Of a stretch of DNA of 64,000 nucleotides, positions 19,641-32,100 are shown one piece after another. The translations under genes and the position numbers were made by a program. Below the pieces are notes generated by a model. The model had not been told where the DNA came from. It did not search any database and worked only from the letters and a program-made list of their open reading frames with translations. The DNA is taken from the NCBI GenBank assembly GCA_023055505.1, contig JALIRH010000095.1, positions 1,302,001 to 1,366,000 on the forward strand. The letters run 5' to 3'. How positions within the stretch are numbered: the first letter of the stretch is position 1; each line of letters starts with the position of its first letter. The DNA comes from Callipepla californica brunnescens. Its lineage: Eukaryota > Chordata > Aves > Galliformes > Odontophoridae.

Positions 19641-22600
19641 CAGCTAATGTATGGGATGATTTGTATGATGTAACCCAAAACCAAACCCCAGGCCTACCCC
19701 TTCTCTCACCCTGACACTCGAACCAAACCTCCGCCTAAACCTAACCCTAATATCTAAGCCTAAGCCTAACCCTTCCAATTGCCCTAGCCCTAACACTAAC
19801 CCTTTTCCTATACCTAACCCTGACCTCAACCCTGATCCTAACCTTTCCCTAACCCTAACACCAACCCGTAACATCATTTGAATCCTAATCCTATTCCAAA
19901 CCTTAACCCTATCCCAAGGCCTAACCCTACTCTGACCTTTACACTCCAACTAACCCAACCTCGATCAATAAATACAAATGGAATCCTAAACCTAAACCTA
20001 AACCTAAACCTACTGCTAACACCACAAGTCAGCCTACTTTTCTCCCTAAATCTAATCATAAATCTCAAAAAATCTTTGTCCCTAACCCTAATCATAAATC
20101 CAGTCCAAACTCTGAAACTTTCCCAAAACCTATGCCTATTCCTAACACTTACTCTTACCCTAAGTCTATCCCTAACACTAACCCTTCTCCCAGACACAAC
20201 CCTAAAGCCAACACTAATCCTAACCTAATCTTTATCCTAATCCTAAACCTAATCCTAACTCTTACCCTAATTCTAACTCTACCCTAACCCTAACTCTGAC
20301 CCTCAAGCCAAACCCACATTTAAGCACAACCCTAATCCCGACACCTAGCATCAGATTACCACAACTCTAACGGAACCCTAACCCTAACACTAATGCTATG
20401 ACTATCCCAAACCCTAACCCAAGTACTAGACCAAACCATACCCCTATCCCTCACTCTAAAACTAACAACCCTAACTAAACTCTAACCGTAACCCTCTCCC
20501 TAATACTAACACTAATCATCTTTTAAACACCAATGTTATTCCTATTCCTAAACCTTACCCAATCTCCAAATGAAATCCAAGGCCGGTGCCTTCTCACACC
20601 CTAACGATCAAACCAAACCTACATCTAAACCTAACCCTAAATCCAATCTTTACCCTAAACCATACACTTGCCCTGGCCTTAACACTAACCCTTTCCCTAT
20701 ACCTAACCCTAACCCTAACCTTAACACTAATTTGAGGCCTATCCCTAGTAGGAACCCAAAACCTAATTGGAATCTGAATCCTGTTCTTAACCTTAACCCT
20801 AACACGACTTAACTCTACTCTGACCCTAAAAGTCAAATGAACCCTACTCCTTACCCTAAACCTCAATCTAAACCTAAACCTAACCCTAAACCTAAACTTC
20901 ACAAGAACACTCAACCTAATCCTAGCACTAACCTAAACTAAAACTAAAACAACTTTTTTGCTAACCCTAATCCTAAATCTAACCCTAACCCCAAAACTCC
21001 CCCAAACCTGACCCTAAACCTAATCCACTCCAAAATCCTTACCCTAACCCTAACCCCAAACACCCTAATACTAGAACTAAAGCAATCCTTCACCCTAACC
21101 CTAAACCTAACAATTTAACTTTGACCCTAAAACTCAAATTCACCCTACATACACTTGATGCTACCTAGGTTAGGGTCAGGCTCAATCTGGGTTTTGTGTT
21201 GGGGTCAAAGGGATAGGGTTAGGGTAGAGTTCGAGTTAGGATGAAGGTAATGCTTACAGATATGTTTAGAGAATGGAACAGGGTTAGGGTTAAGGTTAGG
21301 GTAAGGTTGAAGGTTAGGCTCAGGGACAGATTTAGGGTTAGAGTTTGGGTTCCTTTTAGGTTTAGGGATAGGGTTAGGGTACGGTTAGGTATTGTACAAC
21401 GCTAAGTGTTAGCTTCTGGGTAAGGGATAGGGTTAGGGTAAGGGTTAGATTCAGGGTTAGGGTTAGCATTAGCATCAGGGTTAGGGTTATGGTAAGAGTT
21501 AGGATAGGGAATGGGATACAGTTAGGGTAAGGGTTAGGAATAGGGTTAGGGTTACATTAAGGTTAGGGTTAGTGTTTGGATCAGGGGTAGGGTTAGGAAT
21601 AAAGTTAGAGTAAGGGCTAGGATTAGGGTTAGGGTTAGGGTAGGGATACGGTTAGGGTAGAGTTAAGGTTAGGGTAGGGTTAGGGTTAGGGTAGGGGTTA
21701 GGGATAGGGTTAGGGTTAGGGTTAGGGTTAGGTTAGGGTTTGGGTTATGGTAAGAGTTAGGATAGGGATTGTGATACGGTTAGGGTAAGGGTTAGGAATA
21801 GGGATAGGGTTTGATTAGGGTAAGGGTTATTGTTTGGATTAGGGGTAGGGTTACGAATAAAGTTAGAGTTAGGGCTAGGATTAGGGTTAGGGTTCGGGAT
21901 TGGATTAGTGTTAGGGTAAGGAATAAAGTTAGAGTTAGTGTTAGGATTAGGGTTAGGGTAAAGTAGGGTTAGGGTTAGGGTTAGGGTTAGGGTTAGGGTT
22001 AGGGTTAGGGTTAGGGTTAGGGTTAGGGTTAGGGTTAGGGCTAGGGTTAGGGTTAGGGTTAGGGTTAGGGTTAGGGTTAGGGTTAGGGTTAGGGTTAGGG
22101 TAGGGTTAGGGTAAGGGTTAGGGTTAGGGTTAGGGTTAGTGTTAGGGTAGGGTTATGGTTAGGGTTAGGGTTAGGGTTAGGGTTAGGGTTAGGGTAGGGT
22201 TAGGGTTAGGGTTAGGGTTAAGGTTAAATTTATTGTTAGGGTTAGGGTTAGGGTTAGGGTTAGGGTTAGGGTTAGGGTTAGGGTTAGGTTTAGGGTTAGG
22301 GTTAGGGTTAGGTAAGGGTTAGGGTTAGGGTAAGAATTAGGATAGGGATTGTGATACAGTTAAGGTAAGGGTTAGGAATTAGGGTTAGGGTTAGGGTTAG
22401 GTTTAGGTTTAGGTTTAGGGTTAGGGTTAGGGTTAGGGTTAGGGTTAATGTAGTTTAGGGCTAGGGTTAGGGTTAGGGTTAGGACAGGGTTAATGTAGGG
22501 TTAGGGTTAGTGCTAGGAATCAATTTGGAGGAAGGAAAAGGTATAGGAATTGGTTCATTGTTAGCGTTAGTCTTCAGGGTTAGGGTTCGGATTTAGCACT

Positions 22601-24324
22601 ATGTTTCAGGTTCCTTTTAGGTTTAGTGATAAGGATTAGGGGTACGTTTAGGTATTGTACAATGCTAAGTGTTAGCTTCTGGGTGGGGGTTGGGGTTAGA
22701 TTAAGGGTGAGGGTTAGGGTTAGGACTAGATTTAGGATTAGGTTTAGGAATAGGTTTTCTTTGATTGTTAGGGTGAGAGAAAGGTTAGGCCTTGGGTTTG
22801 TTTTTGGAATAGTTTTGGGTTTCAGAATAGGAATTGGGTGAGTATTTGGAATCTGATTGCTTTAGTATTAGTGTTAGGGTGGGGGTTAGAAGTTAGGTGA
22901 GCGTTGTGGTAATCTAATGCTTTGTGTTAGGCTTAGGGTTGGGCTTTTACTTGAGGTTGGTGTTAGGGTCAGCTTTAGTTTGAAGGTAGATTTAGAGTTT
23001 AAATTGTGGTCATGCTTGGGATTAGTTTTAGAGTTAGGGTAAGATTTAGGTTTCCTTTCAGTGTTAGGCTGTGAGAATTGTAGGCTTTGTGTTTTTGGGT
23101 TTGTGTTGGGTTTAGGAATTGGAATAGTGTTTGGGATAGTATTAGCGTTAAGGCTGGGGTTAGAGTTAGGTGATGGCTGTGGTAATCTAATGCTTTGTGT
23201 TAGGTTTAGGGTTGGGCTTCCATCTGGGGTTGGTTTGAAGGTCCCATTTAGATTTCAGGAAGAATTGGAGTTCAATTGAGGTAACGGTTAGGATTAGATT
23301 TAGGGTTCTGATAAGGGTTAGGTTAGGGTTAGGGTTTGGTTCCAAGTTGTTTTTAGGGTTAGGGTTAACGTTAGGTTTCAGGATAGGGTTAGGAATATAG
23401 CTAGGTGTTTGTTAGGTAAGGTTTAGTCCTGGGGTTTCAGTTCGGGTTAGGTGAAGCGTTAGTTTTACAGTTAGAAGACATGTTAGGGTTAGGGTTAGGT
23501 TTTGGTGTAGATTTAGGTTTAGGGTAAGGGTTAGGGATGTAGATGAAGGTTTAGTGGAAGGGGTAGGGTTCTCTTTAGTTTTAGGACCAGGGAAGGGTCC
23601 TAAAAGGGCCTTGGCTAAGGGTGAGTTTTAGTATTTGATTTAGCGTTGCGTTCAGATCTAGGTTAGTTTGAGTGTCAGGCTGAGAGAAGGGGTAGGCCTT
23701 GGATTTGGTTCTGGCTTAGTGTTAGGTTTAGGAATAGGAATAGTTTTGGTGTTTGGATTGGGTTTGGGGTTAGTAGTAGGGATTGGATTGGGGTTAGTGT
23801 TAGGTGAGATCTGCGGTAATCTGATGCTTTCTTTGAGGCTTGAGGTTTGAGCTTAAACGTGGTGTTGGTTTTAGGGTAGGATTTAGGGCTAGGGTTTGGT
23901 TGAGGGTAGCATTAGGTTTAGGTTTAGGGGAAGGGTTTTGGTTAGGGTAGAGGTTAGAATTCTGGTTTGGGTTAGGAATAGGGTTCTGGACAAGGTAAGG
24001 TTTTAGTCCTAGGTTTCCAGTTAGGGTAAGGTGAAGTGCTGGTGTTCTAGTTAGGAGAAGAGTTAGGTTGAGGTTTCGGGTTAGGTTTTTTTGTCGATTT
24101 AGGTTTTAGGTAAGGGGTAGATTTTAGACAACATGAGCTTTCTGGTCAGAGTAGGGTTAGGCCTTAGAATATGGATAAGATTAGGATAAATGTAGGGTTA
24201 GTTTCGGGTTTAGGTTAGTTTGAGTGTTAGGCTGAGAGAAGGGGAGGGCCTTGGGTTTGGGTTTGGTTTAGGGTTAAGATAAGGTTTAGGAATAGGAGTA
24301 GGTTTGGGGTTTGGATTGGGTTTG
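19483..24324 (+). repeat. Tandem unit 1 (alpha class, 4,842 bp)
   Basis: Starts within the retrovirus. Layout: protease fragment, CCCTAA-oriented degenerate arm (about 19670-21163), switch at CCTAGG 21164-21169, TTAGGG-oriented arm to 24324, including a near-perfect (TTAGGG)n tract at about 21966-22100. Alpha-class variants: ccttggatttgg at 23697, aggacagggttaatgtaggg near 22481. Its CCCTAA arm carries several gamma-like bases (ctcaagcc near 20303, accctctccc near 20490), so the edge unit is a mosaic. Confidence 0.92.
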
Positions 24325-27300
24325 GACTTGATAGTGACTCCCCACTGAACCATAACATCAGGGCCCCATAAATATCATCGGAATTGGCAACACAAACGGT
24401 TTGATAGTAGCTACCCGATCTTCAGGTCCTCTGATTGGAATGAACTCAGCACTTTGCTGGCTGTTCCTTGCACCTCCCACCCCAGCTAATGTATGGGATG
24501 ATTTGTATGATGTAACCCAAAACCAAACCCCAGGCCTACCCCTTCTCTCACCCTGACACTCGAACCAAACCTCCGCCTAAACCTAACCCTAATATCTAAG
24601 CCTAAGCCTAACCCTTCCAATTGCCCTAGCCCTAACACTAACCCTTTTCCTATACCTAACCCTGACCTCAACCCTGATCCTAACCTTTCCCTAACCCTAA
24701 CACCAACCCGTAACATCATTTGAATCCTAATCCTATTCCAAACCTTAACCCTATCCCAAGGCCTAACCCTACTCTGACCTTTACACTCCAACTAACCCAA
24801 CCTCGATCAATAAATACAAATGGAATCCTAAACCTAAACCTAAACCTAAACCTACTGCTAACACCACAAGTCAGCCTACTTTTCTCCCTAAATCTAATCA
24901 TAAATCTCAAAAAATCTTTGTCCCTAACCCTAATCATAAATCCAGTCCAAACTCTGAAACTTTCCCAAAACCTATGCCTATTCCTAACACTTACTCTTAC
25001 CCTAAGTCTATCCCTAACACTAACCCTTCTCCCAGACACAACCCTAAAGCCAACACTAATCCTAACCTAATCTTTATCCTAATCCTAAACCTAATCCTAA
25101 CTCTTACCCTAATTCTAACTCTACCCTAACCCTAACTCTGACCCTCAAACCAAACCCACATTTAAGCACAACCCTAATCCCGACACCTAGCATCAGATTA
25201 CCACAACCCTAACGGAACCCTAACCCTAACACTAATGCTATGACTATCCCAAACCCTAACCCAAGTACTAGACCAAACCATACCCCTATCCCTCACTCTA
25301 AAACTAACAACCCTAACTAAACTCTAACCGTAACCCTATCCCTAATACTAACACTAATCATCTTTTAAACACCAATGTTATTCCTATTCCTAAACCTTAC
25401 CCAATCTCCAAATGAAATCCAAGGCCGGTGCCTTCTCACACCCTAACGATCAAACCAAACCTACATCTAAACCTAACCCTAAATCCAATCTTTACCCTAA
25501 ACCATACACTTGCCCTGGCCTTAACACTAACCCTTTCCCTATACCTAACCCTAACCCTAACCTTAACACTAATTTGAGGCCTATCCCTAGTAGGAACCCA
25601 AAACCTAATTGGAATCTGAATCCTGTTCTTAACCTTAACCCTAACACGACTTAACTCTACTCTGACCCTAAAAGTCAAATTAACCCTACTCCTTACCCTA
25701 AACCTCAATCTAAACCTAAACCTAACCCTAAACCTAAACTTCACAAGAACACTCAACCTAATCCTAGCACTAACCTAAACTAAAACTAAAACAACTTTTT
25801 TGCTAACCCTAATCCTAAATCTAACCCTAACCCCAAAACTCCCCCAAACCTGACCCTAAACCTAATCCACTCCAAAATCCTTACCCTAACCCTAACCCCA
25901 AACACCCTAATACTAGAACTAAAGCAATCCTTCACCCTAACCCTAAAACTAACAATTTAACTTTGACCCTAAAACTCAAATTCACCCTACATACACTTGA
26001 TGCTACCTAGGTTAGGGTCAGGCTCAATCTGGGTTTTGTGTTGGGGTCAAAGGGATAGGGTTAGGGTAGAGTTCGAGTTAGGATGAAGGTAATGCTTACA
26101 GATATGTTTAGAGAATGGAACAGGGTTAGGGTTAAGGTTAGGGTAAGGTTGAAGGTTAGGCTCAGGGACAGATTTAGGGTTAGAGTTTGGGTTCCTTTTA
26201 GGTTTAGGGATAGGGTTAGGGTACGGTTAGGTATTGTACAACGCTAAGTGTTAGCTTCTGGGTAAGGGATAGGGTTAGGGTAAGGGTTAGATTCAGGGTT
26301 AGGGTTAGCATTAGCATCAGGGTTAGGGTTATGGTAAGAGTTAGGATAGGGAATGGGATACAGTTAGGGTAAGGGTTAGGAATAGGGTTAGGGTTACATT
26401 AAGGTTAGGGTTAGTGTTTGGATCAGGGGTAGGGTTAGGAATAAAGTTAGAGTAAGGGCTAGGATTAGGGTTAGGGTTAGGGTAGGGATACGGTTAGGGT
26501 AGAGTTAAGGTTAGGGTAGGGTTAGGGTTAGGGTAGGGGTTAGGGATAGGGTTAGGGTTAGGGTTAGGGTTAGGTTAGGGTTTGGGTTATGGTAAGAGTT
26601 AGGATAGGGATTGTGATACGGTTAGGGTAAGGGTTAGGAATAGGGATAGGGTTTGATTAGGGTAAGGGTTATTGTTTGGATTAGGGGTAGGGTTACGAAT
26701 AAAGTTAGAGTTAGGGCTAGGATTAGGGTTAGGGTTCGGGATTGGATTAGTGTTAGGGTAAGGAATAAAGTTAGAGTTAGTGTTAGGATTAGGGTTAGGG
26801 TAAAGTAGGGTTAGGGTTAGGGTTAGGGTTAGGGTTAGGGTTAGGGTTAGGGTTAGGGTTAGGGTTAGGGTAGGGTTAGGGTTAGGGTTTGGGTTAGGCT
26901 AGGGTTAGGGTAAGGGTTAGGGTTAGGGTTAGGGTTAGGGTTAGTGTTAGGGTAGGGTTATGGTTAGGGTTAGGGTTAGGGTTAGGGTTAGGGTTAGGGT
27001 AGGGTTAGGGTTAGGGTTAGGGTTAAGGTTAAATTTATTGTTAGGGTTAGGGTTAGGGTTAGGGTTAGGGTTAGGGTTAGGGTTAGGGTTAGGGTTAGGG
27101 TTAGGGTTAGGGTTAGGGTTAGGGTTAGGGTTAGGTAAGGGTTAGGGTTAGGGTAAGAATTAGGATAGGGATTGTGATACAGTTAAGGTACGGGTTAGGA
27201 ATTAGGGTTAGGGTTAGGGTTAGGTTTAGGTTTAGGTTTAGGGTTAGGGTTAGGGTTAGGGTTAGGGTTAATGTAGTTTAGGGCTTGGGTTAGGGTTCGG

Positions 27301-29149
27301 GTTAGAGTTAGGGTTAGGGTTAGGGTTAGGGTTAGTGCTAGGAATCAATTTGGAGGAAGGAAAAGGTATAGGAATTGGTTCATTGTTAGCGTTAGTCTTC
27401 AGGGTTAGGGTTCGGATTTAGCACTATGTTTCAGGTTCCTTTTAGGTTTAGTGATAAGGATTAGGGGTACGTTTAGGTATTGTACAATGCTAAGTGTTAG
27501 CTTCTGGGTGGGGGTTGGGGTTAGATTAAGGGTGAGGGTTAGGGTTAGGACTAGATTTAGGATTAGGTTTAGGAATAGGTTTTCTTTGATTGTTAGGGTG
27601 AGAGAAAGGTTAGGCCTTGGGTTTGTTTTTGGAATAGTTTTGGGTTTCAGAATAGGAATTGGGTGAGTATTTGGAATCTGATTGCTTTAGTATTAGTGTT
27701 AGGGTGGGGGTTAGAAGTTAGGTGAGCGTTGTGGTAATCTAATGCTTTGTGTTAGGCTTAGGGTTGGGCTTTTACTTGAGGTTGGTGTTAGGGTCAGCTT
27801 TAGTTTGAAGGTAGATTTAGAGTTTAAATTGTGGTCATGCTTGGGATTAGTTTTAGAGTTAGGGTAAGATTTAGGTTTCCTTTCAGTGTTAGGCTGTGAG
27901 AATTGTAGGCTTTGTGTTTTTGGGTTTGTGTTGGGTTTAGGAATTGGAATAGTGTTTGGGATAGTATTAGCGTTAAGGCTGGGGTTAGAGTTAGGTGATG
28001 GCTGTGGTAATCTAATGCTTTGTGTTAGGTTTAGGGTTGGGCTTCCATCTGGGGTTGGTTTGAAGGTCCCATTTAGATTTCAGGAAGAATTGGAGTTCAA
28101 TTGAGGTAACGGTTAGGATTAGATTTAGGGTTCTGATAAGGGTTAGGTTAGGGTTAGGGTTTGGTTCCAAGTTGTTTTTAGGGTTAGGGTTAACGTTAGG
28201 TTTCAGGATAGGGTTAGGAATATAGCTAGGTGTTTGTTAGGTAAGGTTTAGTCCTGGGGTTTCAGTTCGGGTTAGGTGAAGCGTTAGTTTTACAGTTAGA
28301 AGACATGTTAGGGTTAGGGTTAGGTTTTGGTGTAGATTTAGGTTTAGGGTAAGGGTTAGGGATGTAGATGAAGGTTTAGTGGAAGGGGTAGGGTTCTCTT
28401 TAGTTTTAGGACCAGGGAAGGGTCCTAAAAGGGCCTTGGCTAAGGGTGAGTTTTAGTATTTGATTTAGCGTTGCGTTCAGATCTAGGTTAGTTTGAGTGT
28501 CAGGCTGAGAGAAGGGGTAGGCCTTGGGTTTGGTTCTGGCTTAGTGTTAGGTTTAGGAATAGGAATAGTTTTGGTGTTTGGATTGGGTTTGGGGTTAGTA
28601 GTAGGGATTGGATTGGGGTTAGTGTTAGGTGAGATCTGCGGTAATCTGATGCTTTCTTTGAGGCTTGAGGTTTGAGCTTAAACGTGGTGTTGGTTTTAGG
28701 GTAGGATTTAGGGCTAGGGTTTGGTTGAGGGTAGCATTAGGTTTAGGTTTAGGGGAAGGGTTTTGGTTAGGGTAGAGGTTAGAATTCTGGTTTGGGTTAG
28801 GAATAGGGTTCTGGACAAGGTAAGGATTTAGTCCTAGGTTTCCAGTTAGGGTAAGGTGAAGTGCTGGTGTTCTAGTTAGGAGAAGAGTTAGGTTGAGGTT
28901 TCGGGTTAGGTTTTTTTGTCGATTTAGGTTTTAGGTAAGGGGTAGATTTTAGACAACATGAGCTTTCTGGTCAGAGTAGGGTTAGGCCTTAGAATATGGA
29001 TAAGATTAGGATAAATGTAGGGTTAGTTTCGGGTTTAGGTTAGTTTGAGTGTTAGGCTGAGAGAAGGGGAGGGCCTTGGGTTTGGGTTTGGTTTAGGGTT
29101 AAGATAAGGTTTAGGAATAGGAGTAGGTTTGGGGTTTGGATTGGGTTTG
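24325..29149 (+). repeat. Tandem unit 2 (beta class, 4,825 bp)
   Basis: Same layout; the switch CCTAGG is at 26006-26011. Beta-class variants: aaggtacgggtt at 27185 and gggcttgggttagggttcgg near 27281. Perfect hexamer tracts lie at about 26807-26870 and 27038-27134. Confidence 0.93.
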
Positions 29150-32100
29150 GACTTGATAGTGACTCCCCACTGAACCATAACATCAGGGCCCCATAAATAT
29201 CATCGGAATTGGCAACACAAACGGTTTGATAGTAGCTACCCGATCTTCAGGTCCTCTGATTGGAATGAACTCAGCACTTTGCTGGCTGTTCCTTGCACCT
29301 CCCACCCCAGCTAATGTATGGGATGATTTGTATGATGTAACCCAAAACCAAACCCCAGGCCTACCCCTTCTCTCACCCTGACACTCGAACCAAACCTCCG
29401 CCTAAACCTAACCCTAATATCTAAGCCTAAGCCTAACCCTTCCAATTGCCCTAGCCCTAACACTAACCCTTTTCCTATACCTAACCCTGACCTCAACCCT
29501 GATCCTAACCTTTCCCTAACCCTAACACCAACCCGTAACATCATTTGAATCCTAATCCTATTCCAAACCTTAACCCTATCCCAAGGCCTAACCCTACTCT
29601 GACCTTTACACTCCAACTAACCCAACCTCGATCAATAAATACAAATGGAATCCTAAACCTAAACCTAAACCTAAACCTACTGCTAACACCACAAGTCAGC
29701 CTACTTTTCTCCCTAAATCTAATCATAAATCTCAAAAAATCTTTGTCCCTAACCCTAATCATAAATCCAGTCCAAACTCTGAAACTTTCCCAAAACCTAT
29801 GCCTATTCCTAACACTTACTCTTACCCTAAGTCTATCCCTAACACTAACCCTTCTCCCAGACACAACCCTAAAGCCAACACTAATCCTAACCTAATCTTT
29901 ATCCTAATCCTAAACCTAATCCTAACTCTTACCCTAATTCTAACTCTACCCTAACCCTAACTCTGACCCTCAAGCCAAACCCACATTTAAGCACAACCCT
30001 AATCCCGACACCTAGCATCAGATTACCACAACCCTAACGGAACCCTAACCCTAACACTAATGCTATGACTATCCCAAACCCTAACCCAAGTACTAGACCA
30101 AACCATACCCCTATCCCTCACTCTAAAACTAACAACCCTAACTAAACTCTAACCGTAACCCTCTCCCTAATACTAACACTAATCATCTTTTAAACACCAA
30201 TGTTATTCCTATTCCTAAACCTTACCCAATCTCCAAATGAAATCCAAGGCCGGTGCCTTCTCACACCCTAACGATCAAACCAAACCTACATCTAAACCTA
30301 ACCCTAAATCCAATCTTTACCCTAAACCATACACTTGCCCTGGCCTTAACACTAACCCTTTCCCTATACCTAACCCTAACCCTAACCTTAACACTAATTT
30401 GAGGCCTATCCCTAGTAGGAACCCAAAACCTAATTGGAATCTGAATCCTGTTCTTAACCTTAACCCTAACACGACTTAACTCTACTCTGACCCTAAAAGT
30501 CAAATTAACCCTACTCCTTACCCTAAACCTCAATCTAAACCTAAACCTAACCCTAAACCTAAACTTCACAAGAACACTCAACCTAATCCTAGCACTAACC
30601 TAAACTAAAACTAAAACAACTTTTTTGCTAACCCTAATCCTAAATCTAACCCTAACCCCAAAACTCCCCCAAACCTGACCCTAAACCTAATCCACTCCAA
30701 AATCCTTACCCTAACCCTAACCCCAAACACCCTAATACTAGAACTAAAGCAATCCTTCACCCTAACCCTAAAACTAACAATTTAACTTTGACCCTAAAAC
30801 TCAAATTCACCCTACATACACTTTATGCTACCTAGGTTAGGGTCAGGCTCAATCTGGGTTTTGTGTTGGGGTCAAAGGGATAGGGTTAGGGTAGAGTTCG
30901 AGTTAGGATGAAGGTAATGCTTACAGATATGTTTAGAGAATGGAACAGGGTTAGGGTTAAGGTTAGGGTAAGGTTGAAGGTTAGGCTCAGGGACAGATTT
31001 AGGGTTAGAGTTTGGGTTCCTTTTAGGTTTAGGGATAGGGTTAGGGTACGGTTAGGTATTGTACAACGCTAAGTGTTAGCTTCTGGGTAAGGGATAGGGT
31101 TAGGGTAAGGGTTAGATTCAGGGTTAGGGTTAGCATTAGCATCAGGGTTAGGGTTATGGTAAGAGTTAGGATAGGGAATGGGATACAGTTAGGGTAAGGG
31201 TTAGGAATAGGGTTAGGGTTACATTAAGGTTAGGGTTAGTGTTTGGATCAGGGGTAGGGTTAGGAATAAAGTTAGAGTAAGGGCTAGGATTAGGGTTAGG
31301 GTTAGGGTAGGGATACGGTTAGGGTAGAGTTAAGGTTAGGGTAGGGTTAGGGTTAGGGTAGGGGTTAGGGATAGGGTTAGGGTTAGGGTTAGGGTTAGGT
31401 TAGGGTTTGGGTTATGGTAAGAGTTAGGATAGGGATTGTGATACGGTTAGGGTAAGGGTTAGGAATAGGGATAGGGTTTGATTAGGGTAAGGGTTATTGT
31501 TTGGATTAGGGGTAGGGTTACGAATAAAGTTAGAGTTAGGGCTAGGATTAGGGTTACGGTTCGGGATTGGATTAGTGTTAGGGTAAGGAATAAAGTTAGA
31601 GTTAGTGTTAGGATTAGGGTTAGGGTAAAGTAGGGTTAGGGTTAGGGTTAGGGTTAGGGTTAGGGTTAGGGTTAGGGTTAGGGTTAGGGTTAGGGTTAGG
31701 GTTAGGGTTAGGGTAGGGTTAGGGTTAGGGTTTGGGTTAGGCTAGGGTTAGGGTAAGGGTTAGGGTTAGGGTTAGGGTTAGGGTTAGGGTTAGTGTTAGG
31801 GTAGGGTTATGGTTAGGGTTAGGGTTAGGGTTAGGGTTAGGGTTAGGGTAGGGTTAGGGTTAGGGTTAGGGTTAAGGTTAAATTTATTGTTAGGGTTAGG
31901 GTTAGGGTTAGGGTTAGGGTTAGGGTTAGGGTTAGGGTTAGGGTTAGGGTTAGGGTAGGGTTAGGGTTAGGGTTTGGGTTAGGCTAGGGTTAGGGTAAGG
32001 GTTAGGGTTAGGGTTAGGGTTAGGGTTAGGGTTAGTGTTAGGGTAGGGTTATGGTTAGGGTTAGGGTTAGGGTTAGGGTTAGGGTTAGGGTAGGGTTAGG

